DNA from: Paragonimus westermani
Taxonomy: Eukaryota > Platyhelminthes > Trematoda > Plagiorchiida > Troglotrematidae
Direction of reading: 5' to 3'
Length of the DNA stretch: 64,000 nucleotides
Assembly (NCBI GenBank): GCA_008508345.1
Contig: QNGE01001695.1
Coordinates: forward strand, 15,142 to 79,141
Below the pieces are notes generated by a model. The model had not been told where the DNA came from and did no database searches. It was given only the letters and a program-made list of their open reading frames with translations. This document shows, in pieces, positions 1-12,400 of this stretch (position 1 is the first letter of the stretch; every line of letters begins with the position of its first letter). The translations under genes were made by a program, and so were the position numbers.

Positions 1-3000
1 GTTAATAATCTTGTCAGAATCAACGGATTGATAATAAGGCAGGCGCATTTTGATCCATGCCGTTCACAAAATAGTACTCACATTCCTGTTGACCATACCA
101 GATCATTTTCTGGAAGCAAAGATTTCAGTCTTGTTTCATTTTGCAAACAAAACAGACCTAGGATGTACAGGTTATCGGGGAGGTGCAATGAATCAAGAAT
201 GTCATTAGACAAATTGGTTCAGAGTGTCAAGCAATCAACGTTGCCATACAAAAATGCATAAACACACCCCTTCACTTGTAATTTTGATGAGTGAAGTGAA
301 ACTGTGAGCGAGAATATCTAAGTTGAAAGTGCAGAATACTTTCTACGTTGAATGATTGATTTTCAATGCTGGACTTACAAGAGGCAAACAATGACATTGT
401 AAGTCTTTGTTTGCTTGCAGCGAAATGCCTGAACATTTCCGAGAGTTCAAAGTGACCAGAAGAGAACTTCGTACGTTTTCTAAACAACATTTTGCCGCGC
501 TTCATCTTTCACACATTTTCGCCATTTGCGATGCAAATATTTTCTCCTATCAAATAAGGAGTACGCTGGCAGACACCCTCACACTTACTTGGACGAAGCG
601 TCACAGCTACCTACAGAAGTGGTAAACTTGGATAACGATTGATAAGTCACAACCTGTACTGCTAAAGAACAATGCAACATATTTCTTCAGAAACCGATCG
701 AGGAAAATAACGCCAGTGTAGGCACTATTTTGTGAACGATATGGAATACAGTGCACCAGCTTTATTAATAATCCATTGATTCTCACAGGATTAATAACAG
801 TCGGTCGGTTCACACGTGAGTAGTGGGTAGATAAATGTGGTTATCTTAGAGAGAAAGTATGCGAGTTTGTTCGAGTGGGAGTGAACTTGAAGAATCGGAT
901 TGTTGGGAAACACAGTCACTTATATGTTGTGTGAGAAGCTCAGCGACAAGGCTGGCTCAGTGTCTAGAGACAGAAATCTTTTGTTTGCCATCCCAGCTTG
1001 TTTTAACTCATTAGCACTTGAAGTTCAGCAAGAGATGTGCAGAGTTACTGCGCATTGCAATGTAACATTCACAAGGATATACGGTGTATATATTCATGTG
1101 ATCTCTCGTCATTATTCTTTCCCTTTTTCGTCCCTATGCTGTACTGGTTTTCTGAAACATCGATCACACTTCCAGAAGCCTCAAACCAGCAGACAGAATT
1201 TTCCAAATTTCCAATCACTCATTATCCTACTAAACAGGCAACTGAGAACTATCGGCTACCAGTTCCACTCAATCAATCCTCTTGTGCTTATATCAGCTAC
1301 ATTGACCACAAATACTCCCGGATGAATCGTCATAGCCTCGATGTCTGATAAGTTGTATGTTGAAAACATGATTAGTATACAAGATTTTTCTGGGCAGCTT
1401 TACTCAAATAAGCGTTCGCATTAATTCATAGTAGACATCGCCCTGTCAATCTGTGAAAAATAGCTCTCAAATTTCCATTATACTCGGGTTCATGATTGCA
1501 CCTCCCAGAATGCTGCTGAGACGCAATCAGAGTGTCCAGATTATAGAGCGACTGTCCATAAACGTTGTTCTGCATGACAGCGATTCAGCTGGGATTCTAG
1601 CGACTTCCAATTTCCATGTGTTTGCCACATCGTAAGTGTTTGGGATAGGAAATTATTTGCGCGGTTGATTTTTGAGCGACTTACCAAAACACACGATCTA
1701 TCTGCACGAGGAACCGAAAATCACCTTTTACAACCATCAGAACACCTGAAGACAGACTGTGATTTTTCGTTGCTCAGGCTATTGATCGTCAAGTAGACGA
1801 CTAACCGATATATGTGTATACAGAAAATTGAAGGAAGCTGATGTTACGCTCATTGACAATTATGCTTCATGCAGTGATAAACTGACCATCTGTGTTCTCT
1901 TCTATGTGACATGTTATTTCAAGAGCCGCGTTATTACTTAGATACTTTCCAGGACGCACGTTCAAATTGGTCTGGAATTTTGATACTAGTCCCCAAATGC
2001 TATGTACACAAGTGGAAGGAACAGCATCTCCGGTGCGTTTCCCCGTATATACGTGAACGTGTCTCGGAGCACTTCACACTCGGAATATCATACACTTTCG
2101 ACAACGTGTTGCAGAGATTCGCAACAACATGTTCGTGGGAAAATGGGCATTGATAGAACCATGAAAACGCACACAAAGCAAATCATAACTTAGACTCCCG
2201 TGAGTCGCGTTTGTTCACTGCCTGATTACAATCTATGATAATTTAGTTCCTTTGAAACTGAACGTACAAATATACATTCTCGAATATTTAACATTGCTGA
2301 AGTATTGTCTTCGCTTGTAGTGTTGCGAGTTATAAGTTGATCATTTCAGAATATGCGTTTGGGCAATCGGCATGAACGGCACGGTCAGTAAACAAAGGCA
2401 TATATCACCTGTCAACCCGCATGAAGATCTGGGCGTTCGAATTCGATGCCAATGTCCATGGCCAGAGCAAATGTCACTGGTGAAGAAGAGACGTGCAAAA
2501 ATTGTGCAAACTACCTAACATTGATTGCCGGTTTCATATTTCTATCACCATGTGTTACGTCCAAATTTCATCAGTGCATTCTGCGCCTCTACCCTAAACT
2601 TCTTATCTGACCAGCTCCAGTTCCCCTCATGGTTGGACTCATGGTCCAGACAATATCTAGACTTGGTCATCATGGGTGTAGTCCCTATTTCTGCAGCGCG
2701 AATAAAACTAATCGTGCTACCTAATGCCACCACCATTATGTGCTAAATCTAGCAGCCCAGCGGTTGGAAACCATCACTGATCGGCGGTCTCTTCAATATA
2801 CTCGATTTTTCGCGTTCCACACGCTTTCCCCTTTCAGGTGTTCCTGCGCACACTTTCATTTGTTTTTCTGTGCGATGTGCCTTTCGTGTCGAGCTCCGTT
2901 TCATTTCACTAAAGCTATGCATCATTGCATTTTCTCACTCTTCTCTTCAAGTGATTGCCGACTTTCTGTTCTGTCTAAATGCGACGGTTGTCACCTTCTT

Positions 3001-4357
3001 CGATGTCTTTTAGTGGTAAGCGAAAATCAATCACTGCTTATATTGCCCAACAGATCATTTAGTTAGTTCAATGATCTTGTGGTCTTCCCTCAGAGTGGAT
3101 TCCTAATCATGAGGCTATCCGCTGAGATTGACACTCACTTCCTTCCCTCTCCAGGCAATCAGGCAATCCGTGCATTTCTCACGGGATGGGGTAGCTGAAC
3201 TTTTGCGTCGATATTCCAGTCGTGCCTAATGTGAGGTCAGTATTGCGATGGTCGAACTCCATTTTACAAACACATGAAGCATTTTGATTTGAATTGTACA
3301 GTCGGGTTTTGTTACTTCACGAAAACGATGCGGTCGATCCTGTCTAGTTTTGTACGGAGTTGTAAAATGTTGTTTGACCGCAACTGTTGCCTGGTTGCTA
3401 TCTTGTCGTATGATGCAGTGTTGACTCATCAAACCAACTTCAGTCGATTTCAACCTGCTCACCTCGGACAAATTTGCCAGTTACCCACACAGACAGATGC
3501 GATTTCTGACTAACAATTATTTCCCGAAGCATTTTTGCTTTGATCACTTTGAACAAAGGTCACGAAAATGTTGCTAAATCTACTGCGTTTGCTCGTTTGA
3601 GTTTGCCACGGCATCAGTTTTACTTTTTCGCAATCACACTCTGTGTCAAAGAACACGAATTTGGTGGAGACCATTCATCTGGAAATGGGGACATGTCGTT
3701 CATTATATGACAGCTCCTCAAAATGACGGTCGAATGTTATGACCTTCTGTGGGAGATGGTGCATTTTTTTGCAATCTGTGCACACAGCTTAGCTTGTGTG
3801 AATCAGTGTTTGGTTACACGGTTTGGTATACGGTGGATTGACTTGTGCACTCTCTGTCTGGCATTTCCTCACATACCTACAAACGATACATTCGCTTTTG
3901 TGTTTCTTTCCGTGTTATTTTTGGGGACGTTTTCGACGGATATCTGCTGTTTCTTAGATCTATGACTTCAGGGGCAGCCTGTTGTCTCAGTGACTAAATA
4001 TTCACTCTCCGTGTTCATGTGCATTGTTCTGCGGCAGAGAATTGTGCACAACCTCACCTTCATGAAATTCTCCATTCCGACCTGTTTCGTTTGGCGTAGG
4101 TTTTGAAAAAAATTATTTCTTTGTCTCCTACGCCATCAACTCTCGTGCGCTACTTTTCGGCCGCGGTTTTTGGAAGTTTGCTCGTTCACTTTTCAATAAA
4201 TTTTAAGTGATAATACTTTCAAATAAATCAGGTGTTCTGCAGTAGCATTGTGTGGGAACGAGCTTATGGATGGTTGTGATCAATTTACAGTTTTCGACGC
4301 CGATCGAATGATTTCGGAAATATGTGCAGAATTTCTGTGGTTGAGATGAGCCACATG

Positions 4358-4678
4358 TTAGTAAAACCGAAGTGATTTTATTGCGTACGTTGTTAGTTTT
4401 CTTTTGGTAAGTGATTTCCCAGGTCCACTAGGGACTTCTCTTGACACCTTTTCTCTATTGTGGAGTTGACGTAAACGTATAATGCATTGACGTTTTCTCA
4501 TGTGTATCAGGTCGAAATCAGTTTGACGACTCACGAACGAATTGCCTTCGTGTTCGGTTTCACCGGTCGTTTTGTTTGGTCCCGGGTTCACAACTAGGGC
4601 GTTTTCAGGAGTGTGCAGAACGGATCTTCTAATCGGTTGCTGTTTTGTTGATCTATGTTGTGCCGTAACATCATCCAA
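4358..4678 (-). CDS. Unrecognised 106-residue open frame, possibly an exon
   Basis: This minus-strand open frame of about 106 codons is more GC-rich than its flanks and encodes a basic, polar peptide with an Arg/Lys-rich middle (for example HMRKRQCIIRLRQLHNR). It has no signal peptide, membrane segment or domain motif that I recognise. In an intron-rich AT-leaning genome a frame of this length can occur by chance. It could also be an old retroelement fragment. No matching splice sites or neighbouring exons were established, so it is recorded as a candidate only. Confidence 0.15.
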   Translation of the reverse strand: MDDVTAQHRSTKQQPIRRSVLHTPENALVVNPGPNKTTGETEHEGNSFVSRQTDFDLIHMRKRQCIIRLRQLHNREKVSREVPSGPGKSLTKRKLTTYAIKSLRFY

Positions 4679-6130
4679 TTAACTTGAACTGTGTGCCGCC
4701 AACCATTTTTACGAATATCAGCGTGTTACCTCAAAATACACTGCACTACCACAATATGTGTGCTTTTGAACTGCAACGGATTCCGAATAGTCTATTAAAT
4801 TGCGATTGCAAGCATATCTAACTGTCTTAACACTGAAATTCTATATTCGTTTTTCAACATGTTGGTAGGTACTTTTGTTTTCTTTCGGTGTACTCATGCT
4901 TATTCTTATAATTCTCACACATTCGTCGTTGTGTTATTCTATTTTAAATATTTGTTGTTAGCCTATAATCGACAGGTGTTTAAGAACACTCAACTTTTCA
5001 AAACTATTGCTGTTTCGTCGCATTTACTATCTGCCTTACGGATTTAAAATTTGACGTCTTGTTTGACGATAGCTGTTTCGCCGCATTTAAAGGTCTAATG
5101 TAGAGCTGATAAGGCTGATCTGTCTGAATGTAAGTTTCATTTTCAACTTCACAGCAATCAACCTAAATTCAACAAGGTAAAGTAAACGGTTAACCAATAG
5201 GTAATATTTATTTTCCATTTCGATTTCACTGACTACATATGTCCTTTACGGAACGCAGTATCATTTAAAACAGATATATAAGGACTGACGATGGCCAATC
5301 AGTTGATTTTTGTCAACAGTTACATGAGTGTTTTGCCACAGTACAGCGGGTTACGTTTCGAAATTTTGTATTGGTTGTCGAACTTGGGTTAGATTGTTCC
5401 TTTCGGTCGTCTGATGAATTGTACAGCTCAACTCATCACAAATTAAAAATCACAAAATCCACAGCCTTCTCCACTTTCCACATGCTAATTGATATAGAAT
5501 CATAAGAAGGGCGTACATATTACTAAATTTTATGCTGAGCTCGTCGGATATGTCTTATTCTTCTTAATGATGTGATTGTCCAGTGCAGCTTCCTAATTTC
5601 ACTAACGCGTTCAGTAGACTTGTTGAACTACATTCAATTCCAACAGTTCAATCTTGCAGCATAAATAATCAACTTCATCCGTTTCTCTGCTCGCGAATCG
5701 TTATCAGTTCGTGTGGTTGATATGGTAGCTTCCGGACTCAGAAGCAACAATCTTTTGCAATTTTTAACTGATTGGCCCGAAGATATGTGTCCAGAAATTT
5801 GATCAAATGGAGACAGGATGCCTCAGTTCTATTCATAATACGAACTGAGAACATAATACGAAACCTGATGAAGGCAGTGGAATCGCTCATTTGAATATAT
5901 CCGACAACTTCAAAAGAGATTGCGCTTCGGAGAGATAAAGTGAAAGATGTTAGCATATAACGTAAAAATACGGATGCCAGATATTTGCGTCTTATTGTTC
6001 ACGAAGCAATTTTCTAACTCATCGGACCAAAGTGTTGAAAAGCTGCTGGTGAAATGTTACAGTAAATTTTGTGAAGCAGAAGGAATTGTAGGTTTTTAAA
6101 AGCTTGAAAGAACCACGCCATTCAGCCTTA

Positions 6131-6146
6131 TCATCATCATCATCAT
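6131..6146. repeat. (TCA)n microsatellite
   Basis: Five uninterrupted TCA units plus one base, in otherwise unremarkable sequence. Simple repeat, no coding context. Confidence 0.85.
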
Positions 6147-6876
6147 AAACAGCAATACATCAGTCGTTCTCACTAATGCTTAACTGCCACACAACCACGA
6201 AGAAAAAGGAAACCATATATATAGGAGAGAAGGATTGAAGAATGGGTCGGGAAGGGACCTAACTACTGAAAATGACTACGTCCATATTCCAACATTCAAC
6301 ATCAAGGTGCCTACACCTTGTAGTTCTTAGACGTGAGTTATCTAGGTTGCGCAAAAATTGTTTATCCTGAGGATCTTTTCTCGACACATAATTTTGAAAC
6401 ATTTCATTCCCTTCAGAAGTTTGAACAGAACCGCTGGACTACGAAAGGTGGTAGATGCGAGCATTTTCTGTTGAAGCTTCTGTACTGGAGTGTTAATAGA
6501 AAACGCTTCCATCTATCGGGTGTCGTGTTCTAACGTTTCTGTTCAAACTTATTGTGTTGCCCATTAGTCGACGGCAAAGTGGTCATTAAAGTCTGAAAAA
6601 CCCAGCAATTCATATTCTGAAGGCATGTGTTGAAGTTTCTGAAACGCTGTGGATGAAGCAGATAAGTGCATATTGTCAAATGACGTCTCTTCCCTCCTTA
6701 TGAATGTTGTGATTATTGAGTCGGTTGAGTACTTTCGACAGTGTATTGGAAGCAGTTCCTTTGGTGTGGAAGTAACAGTGAAGGAACTAAAGCAACTACT
6801 GCATTGTTGAATACACGAAGTTTGGACTAAAATCTTTGTCGGTTTATGCCGCCAAAAGATCGGGCTAAGTGGAAGG

Positions 6877-6886
6877 CCCCCCCCCC
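6877..6886. repeat. Poly-C tract (10 C)
   Basis: Ten consecutive C on the + strand, unusual in this AT-leaning window. The length may be unreliable because homopolymers are prone to sequencing error. Confidence 0.8.
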
Positions 6887-7815
6887 ATTGGTTACCTTTA
6901 TAGCAGAACCAGAGTGTATTTCTTTCGGTGACCTTATGAGAGCAGCCAATATTCCTCGACTTTCCGTACATGGTCATATATGTACAGTATACAAATAGAA
7001 AGCCTCAGTAAAATACTGTTGCTATGGTGACAAGCACGATGATGTTTTACCTAAAGCACAAACCGCAGAACAAAACGTGTCTACAGTTTCTTTCATTTCA
7101 GTAATGGGTGATCTAAGAAATAAACCAAACGACTTTGCAAGCAAATGACTGAAAACATCTCCTGGCGTTCAGAATATTTCAACTTCAAGTGTTTCTTCCT
7201 CAATCCAAAGCCATGTGGGTCGCGTATATTGTTTCTTATTGCCTATTGTTTTATCTCTCAAAGAAACAATCCCAATAGTCCGTAAAGCATAACAATTGTC
7301 CAGGTCGAACCGACACATCTATCCGGCTGCTGAGTTCAAACATTCCTATGGGGCTTGCGGGTAGAACTCAGTAAGACTAAGGACCGTTCATTTGCCATCG
7401 CGCACCTAGCACGGTCACCAACCCCCCTCAGTTAAAAACGGGTAATGAAAACATTGTCAGTTAGTAGGGTTAAAATGACTATCTTTTAAGGTGACGACAA
7501 ATTTCACTGGTTTCTCTGATGATCTTCTTGACTCAACTTATTTTTAATCCACTTCTTCCTGGCAAGCCTTAAACCACACTTTTGGTGAAACCGGTGGATG
7601 ATATTGTCGTCAGGGACAAATCAATACATTCAAAATGAGTTCGCAGTTCATATGACGTTTTACTCAGTAGTTTTGACTTGTCCTTAGAATGTATCTATCA
7701 AACTTGAAAGATATTAGGGCATGTCATTCCGACCGTTTAGGTCGCCTGCCTACTGAATTCAAATCCGATGCACCTAGTCTTCTCATGCACCTGTTCTAGT
7801 TTCACGTTTTTGATA

Positions 7816-7831
7816 TACATATATATATATT
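7816..7831. repeat. AT-dinucleotide microsatellite
   Basis: Short alternating AT run, just outside the likely 3' end of the minus-strand Penelope-like element. Confidence 0.7.
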
Positions 7832-8212
7832 AGGTAGGCGTCTGAATTGCCCCTCACTCAGGAAAGTTTAAACGTAATACTGATCGATTGTTTTTGAAAG
7901 GTACGGTTCTGACGTTTTCTCTAAAGTGCAGCCCCAGAATATCTTGTATATTCTCAAACAGATATATATTTAATACTGTGGATATTCCCTGTTTAGTCAT
8001 GAGAAGAAATGCGTAGCAAACAAGCTCGTTTTCGGTGTTTCATCATCAGGCTAAATACAACACATTTATATGGGTTAGATGGGGGTGGTAGATAACATAT
8101 CACTAAAGCGAAAGATGTCAGTCAACAGTTTTTTTCTGGTTTGAGTCATGAGACTTAGTTACGTAACGTTGGCCACGTGAGTTCTACGAAGTCTGCGAGG
8201 GATGCGTCATAT

Positions 8213-8830
8213 CTACGCAGTCATTCTATCCTGGGTTTGCGTACACGGCCATAGAAGATTCAACGTTTTGATTAGTCGTTTTTGAGCGCATAATGGTGAT
8301 GGGTATAGGCGAATTGCGATGGCCTCTGCAATTGACAGTATACGACCTTCGACCTGTTTTGATTGTATCCCACATATTCGGTATATTGGCCTGAACGATT
8401 CGGTCTGATTGATCAAATGATTTGACTCGATCAAATGCGTGGCGACCCCAGACGAACAGGGCCTCGTCAATCCTCGCGTCAACCACACCGGTTGGTGCTC
8501 CCGAGTGCGTTCGCATAATCGCCGTGTTGTGCGGCCTATGTAGCTTGTTCCACAGGAACAAACGAAACAGTAAACACAAAAAGAGGCGGCATGAACAGGC
8601 AATATATCTTTCAACTGGGGGCGTAGTACTGATGTGGATACAAACTGAACGGGTATTTGAGCTGCGAAAAACGCCTTATTGATTGCTATACTAAGCTTCT
8701 TGGTTACGGTTTCACCTTTGAAGGGCAAGGAAATATAAACAGACTTTTTGTCTGCAGTTTGTGGTTTATCTATCTTAGCACTTGTTAACATATTTTTTAT
8801 GAATAAATTGCTCCGGATAGCCATTTTCAA
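8213..8830 (-). CDS. GIY-YIG endonuclease domain of the Penelope-like element
   Basis: An uninterrupted frame of about 205 codons forms the C-terminal part of the Penelope-like element. The GIY-YIG core is seen as VYCFVCSCGTSYIGRTTRRL, with the conserved Arg in RTREH. A His-containing block (GVATHLIESNH) follows, then AEAIAIRLYP, where the Glu fits the metal-binding catalytic Glu of the family. A Cys-rich stretch precedes the core (CVYCFVCSC), as expected for the zinc-binding part of Penelope endonucleases. It overlaps the end of the RT thumb frame by 56 bases in another frame, so it was formerly the C-terminus of one RT-EN polyprotein and is now separated by a frameshift near 8800. It has no plausible promoter or start of its own and is probably unexpressed. 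In live elements this domain nicks the target DNA to prime reverse transcription. Confidence 0.75.
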   Translation of the reverse strand: MKMAIRSNLFIKNMLTSAKIDKPQTADKKSVYISLPFKGETVTKKLSIAINKAFFAAQIPVQFVSTSVLRPQLKDILPVHAASFCVYCFVCSCGTSYIGRTTRRLCERTREHQPVWLTRGLTRPCSSGVATHLIESNHLINQTESFRPIYRICGIQSKQVEGRILSIAEAIAIRLYPSPLCAQKRLIKTLNLLWPCTQTQDRMTA

Positions 8831-9465
8831 CGAGTGTATTAAATATAAACTGTCTTTCCTCTTCGATGCTGTCGCTCGAACATATTTTCGTGGCCCTATC
8901 TATCAGACATCGAATTAGGTTTTTCTTTTGTTTTAGTGGTACAAAACTGTTGAAGTTTGTATACTGGATCGTCCAGGTTGCTTTACGATACACCTTCCGT
9001 TGTATCGTTGTATCCGAGAAACTCAATTGTTTCATTGAGTGGGATATTAGTGAAGAGAGATGTGATGTCAAGTGAGAATAAACGCTTGCCTAGTACGTTT
9101 AGCTGCTTTAATGTTTCAACAAATTCGAAGGTATCGCTCAAGCTGTAAATGGCCAGTTTTTTCCAAACTGGCTCTAACAGCGTGGCAAGCCATTTTGCCA
9201 TTGCGTGGTACGGAGAATTGCGCATATCTAAAATCGGTCGTAGTGGTACACCGTTTTTATGTACCTTGAGTAACCCGTAGAGTCTAAGAATTACAGTGCC
9301 TACTGGTCTAATTCTTTCAAAAGTTGCAGCATCTATCAGGCTCTTCTGCTTCATACATTTAAGTACTTTTGTTAGTGACTTCTCAATAACTGTTGTTTGA
9401 TCCTTCTCATTTTGTATGCTAACAAATTTGGTTTTATCTCCCAATAATTCATTCATTTTACTCAA
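8775..9465 (-). pseudogene. Penelope-like reverse transcriptase fragment, lacking motifs B-D
   Basis: The first frame (9465-8983) carries typical Penelope RT blocks: LYGLLKVHKNGVPLRPILD, followed by SPYHAMAKWLATLLEPV, a DTFEFVETL block, and motif A as SLDITSLFTNIPLNETI with its metal-binding Asp. Immediately after motif A, in a different frame (9071-8775), the sequence jumps to the thumb-like block: TTIQRKVYRKATWTIQY, then NSFVPLKQKKNLIRCLI and RATKICSS. The region expected between them holds motif B (GSPLGP-type) and the catalytic YADD box, roughly 100 or more residues in the family, and it is absent. The junction is near 9020. This is a dead RT copy. Identity of the family is firm; the subfamily is not determined. 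Confidence 0.85.
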
Positions 9466-9469
9466 TGGT

Positions 9470-12400
9470 TGAGCTACTCATATACAAACTTTTCTACGGG
9501 TCCAACATAAACAAACTGAAATTGCTTTACAAGTTTTTCTCGTTACCCTCTGCTGAGTTGCACGCAATCGGTATGAAAGTTAGGAACGAAAGGTTGGCTT
9601 TTTTAAGCTTGAAGGTTTAATGCTAATATCCACAGCGCTGACTAACCGGCGTCTCTCTGTACTGCTTACCTGAATAGATTTACGTATATGAGGAGGTGTG
9701 TACCTTCTTGAATATGTGATTTTGTCTGCGCTTAAGTTTGGTTCAAGTGAAAAACGGTTGTCTCTATTCTGAATTTACCAGCCAGAGTCCTTCATATTAA
9801 ATCTATAATATTTTGAATAGTTTTATTTGACTTAATTTAGTCCCGACTAAGCAATATATTCTATTATGGCACTCACATTATACAACATATTTCGCTGAAA
9901 AAAATGTGAAATTTAGCCGGCTTCCCAATTATGTACACGAACCGAATATAAAACGTTGTCTTCTTGACATTCTTTTGGTTATAGATGCTTCATTTTACCG
10001 AAGTGAGCTAAAAAATATGAATATAATGTGTGATCTGTCTAGTTTATCTACATTCTATTTGGAACGCTGTGGACAATTAATGTTAAGATGATAGTACTAA
10101 AGGCAACTGAATTATTCTCCGTAGCATTTTCACCTATTTTGTGTACATTGCAGCCAACCACAAAAGTAAACTCTCCGTTTTCGGCTGGCAAAACGGCAGC
10201 TGCTTGCTTCTCAGCATATTTGTGTACAAGAAGAGCACAGGTGGTTTCTAGCTAGTTTGTTCAGATCCCTAGGGTAACACCCTTAATCCGGTTCGTTGTT
10301 CTTTCCGTGCTTGGCTGCACTTAATTTCGCTCGACGCAAACTGAATCAGGAGCTAAGCTTTTTTGAATTGTTTTCAAAACAATGCCTAAAGACAAAAAGG
10401 TGAAATATTAAAGAGAATTTTTCACAAACGCAAATGTTGTAACTCGGAACAGAATCCTCGATATGTCTAGCTGAGTGAAGTCATCCAATGTTGCATTATT
10501 TAAACCTTATTTGGCACCATTCAAATTTTGATAAACTGAAGAATTAAGAAACAAGATGGCACTTGTGTGAGCATTCTTGAATCTTAATTTCCACAGATGG
10601 CTAGCTGATTGACTGCTTAAGTTCCATCGTGAACCTAAGAACAGATTAATTAGTTCCTGAAAAATGCACTTGGACGAGACGGATATAACTCCACAATGAT
10701 TCAACAAATATCTGATGCATGATACCTTTAGATGATTCAAATTGTTGAGTTTGAGAGAGTCTAGATCTAGTTTGGATAAGAAAATGTCGCAAGCCGAAAA
10801 AGATAAAGTCGGAATATTCAAGGCGGAAAGTAGTCGTTGGGGGTAATTTCCAGGAAACAGAATAAATCGGACGCGGCGGTCTTTACAAAAGAAAATGCAA
10901 GCGGTTCATCGCACTTTTATACGAAACGGTACTTTTTATCTTTCACGAAACGCAATTCAACCATAATTGACGATCTGTTGCGTATAAAAGCCTCGACTGC
11001 CTGGTTATCAAGAAAACTCTTACCAAATCATACATCAAAATCAAGAACCCAGTGCCGCCACATTCCTCAAGTAGAGAATTCACGTAGATATATTTTTACT
11101 CGACAAAATACTAATCCCACCTCTCGAATGAATTTCTCAATGTGACTAACATTAATGTGATTTAAATTACAAAACTCTTGAGGTATGCATCCCGAGGTGG
11201 TTGAAACGTAAAGTATTACAACTTGCTCCAAACGTTGTGCTAGTCTCAATCAGTTTATATACTCAGCGCATATTCAATATGGTTTGTATATATTTAATTG
11301 TTTTACAATTCAAGCACAAAGCCGCTTTTTCATAGGCAGTAACCATAAATGTTCACGTTGAGTTGTTTGTGGTTACTGTGCTATACCACAGTTTACGCGT
11401 TGATCCTTTGGATATATATTAACAATTCGAATATAATACTATCTCATCAAATGGATACTGTTGCTTGGAATTTTGTGGGCTGCAGTGATTTCATTACCGC
11501 TGTGCTAAAACCACCCAAATGTCCATTGCTGGTCGCTACAAATTGAGTCACTGAGAATTTATGCGAAACCGCGAAAACGAACGATTATTTGCAATCCAAA
11601 CTGCCTGCTGACTGAAACACATGATTTTGAGCTAGTGTTGCTTATTTTCATTGGGAAATTGCAAAACAGATAAAGTATTTTACGCCTTATTCAGTATCAA
11701 TCGTAACCTCATTAACGTAATCAAAGTGAAACTTTTCGGTAGTAGATCTACGCTATTTGAGTTCCTTGATAGACGATGTTTTGTCTCTGTTTCTACGGTG
11801 TGTGACCTAGAGTAGCCTCCTGTTCAATTCATCCAGGCATTTGTGTTAGGCATGCATCATCAAGAATCTAAAGCTTAGAGGGCTAAAGTTCTTGGAAATT
11901 TTTGCATGGCTTATGACTTTCCAAGTTTATGACAAATCTAGTATTCACACATTATCAACTATTGTTGATTTTCTTAATGGGAACCTAGCGATAACAATTC
12001 GCCTTTAAAGTATCATGCTATAAACTAGGACCAGTGAGGTTCTGAAAAATACTTAATTATGCATAAACTTAGCAGAAAACTCATTTTGTCTTTAATTCTC
12101 ACGACCACAACACACATCTGTGAAAAATGTCATTTCCACTTAACTCTCAGAGGAAAAGTAGTATACAAAACCGGTTAAAGTATATACAAATTCAATTGTT
12201 TTAATGGTTTGTAGCAAAAAAAGCACGCTGATAGGATACCAGTCAACGGTTCATGGCGCGTTGAAGTGCATGTTCTTAATTAGGAAACCCATAGAAAGCA
12301 ATATAAGACACAATTAGTTATATATACCCTGATATATTTAAAAACACATATGCGTGCACACGAAGATTGAAACTTTATTGATTTCGACAGACCTTACTTA

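Larger units (their letters stand above)
1..8000. other. No supported gene; intergenic or intronic DNA
   Basis: I see no exon or RNA gene that I can defend here. Open frames are short, mostly T-rich and overlap on both strands, and none carries a domain motif I recognise. The stretch holds only small landmarks: a (TCA)n run at 6131-6146, a run of ten C at 6877-6886 and an AT dinucleotide run near 7816-7831. A minus-strand open frame at 4358-4678 is listed separately. The last few hundred bases probably include the 3' tail of the Penelope-like element that lies to the right on the minus strand. Confidence 0.5.
8000..9465 (-). mobile_element. Penelope-like retroelement, degenerate, internally deleted
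   Basis: Read on the minus strand, this stretch encodes, in order, a Penelope-type reverse transcriptase N-terminal half, the RT thumb/linker, and a C-terminal GIY-YIG endonuclease. That order is diagnostic of endonuclease-bearing Penelope-like elements. The coding region is split over three frames (9465-8983, 9071-8775, 8830-8213), so it carries at least two frameshifts. RT motifs B to D are missing. The non-coding stretch between 8213 and about 8000 is probably 3' untranslated or terminal-repeat sequence. Its limit is uncertain because no flanking direct repeat was identified. The element cannot encode a working RT. Confidence 0.85.

Noticed and set aside
900..1325. 141-codon + strand open frame
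   Set aside because: It overlaps another frame (1037-1348) of equal quality, has no motif and its composition matches the non-coding background.
6564..6977. 137-codon minus-strand open frame with GGGLPLSPIF, resembling an RT motif B
   Set aside because: The match depends on translation of a ten-C run, and no other RT block occurs on either side.
8026..8054. CTGATGATGAAACACCGAAA on the minus strand just after the Penelope endonuclease, superficially hammerhead-like
   Set aside because: It has CTGATGA and GAAA but no pairing stem II between them and no GTC with a matching stem I. It may be part of the element's 3' region, but not a supported ribozyme.
10507..11249. Two Leu-rich minus-strand frames that could be exons of a leucine-rich-repeat protein
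   Set aside because: The repeats do not follow an LRR consensus and no consistent splice phase joins them.
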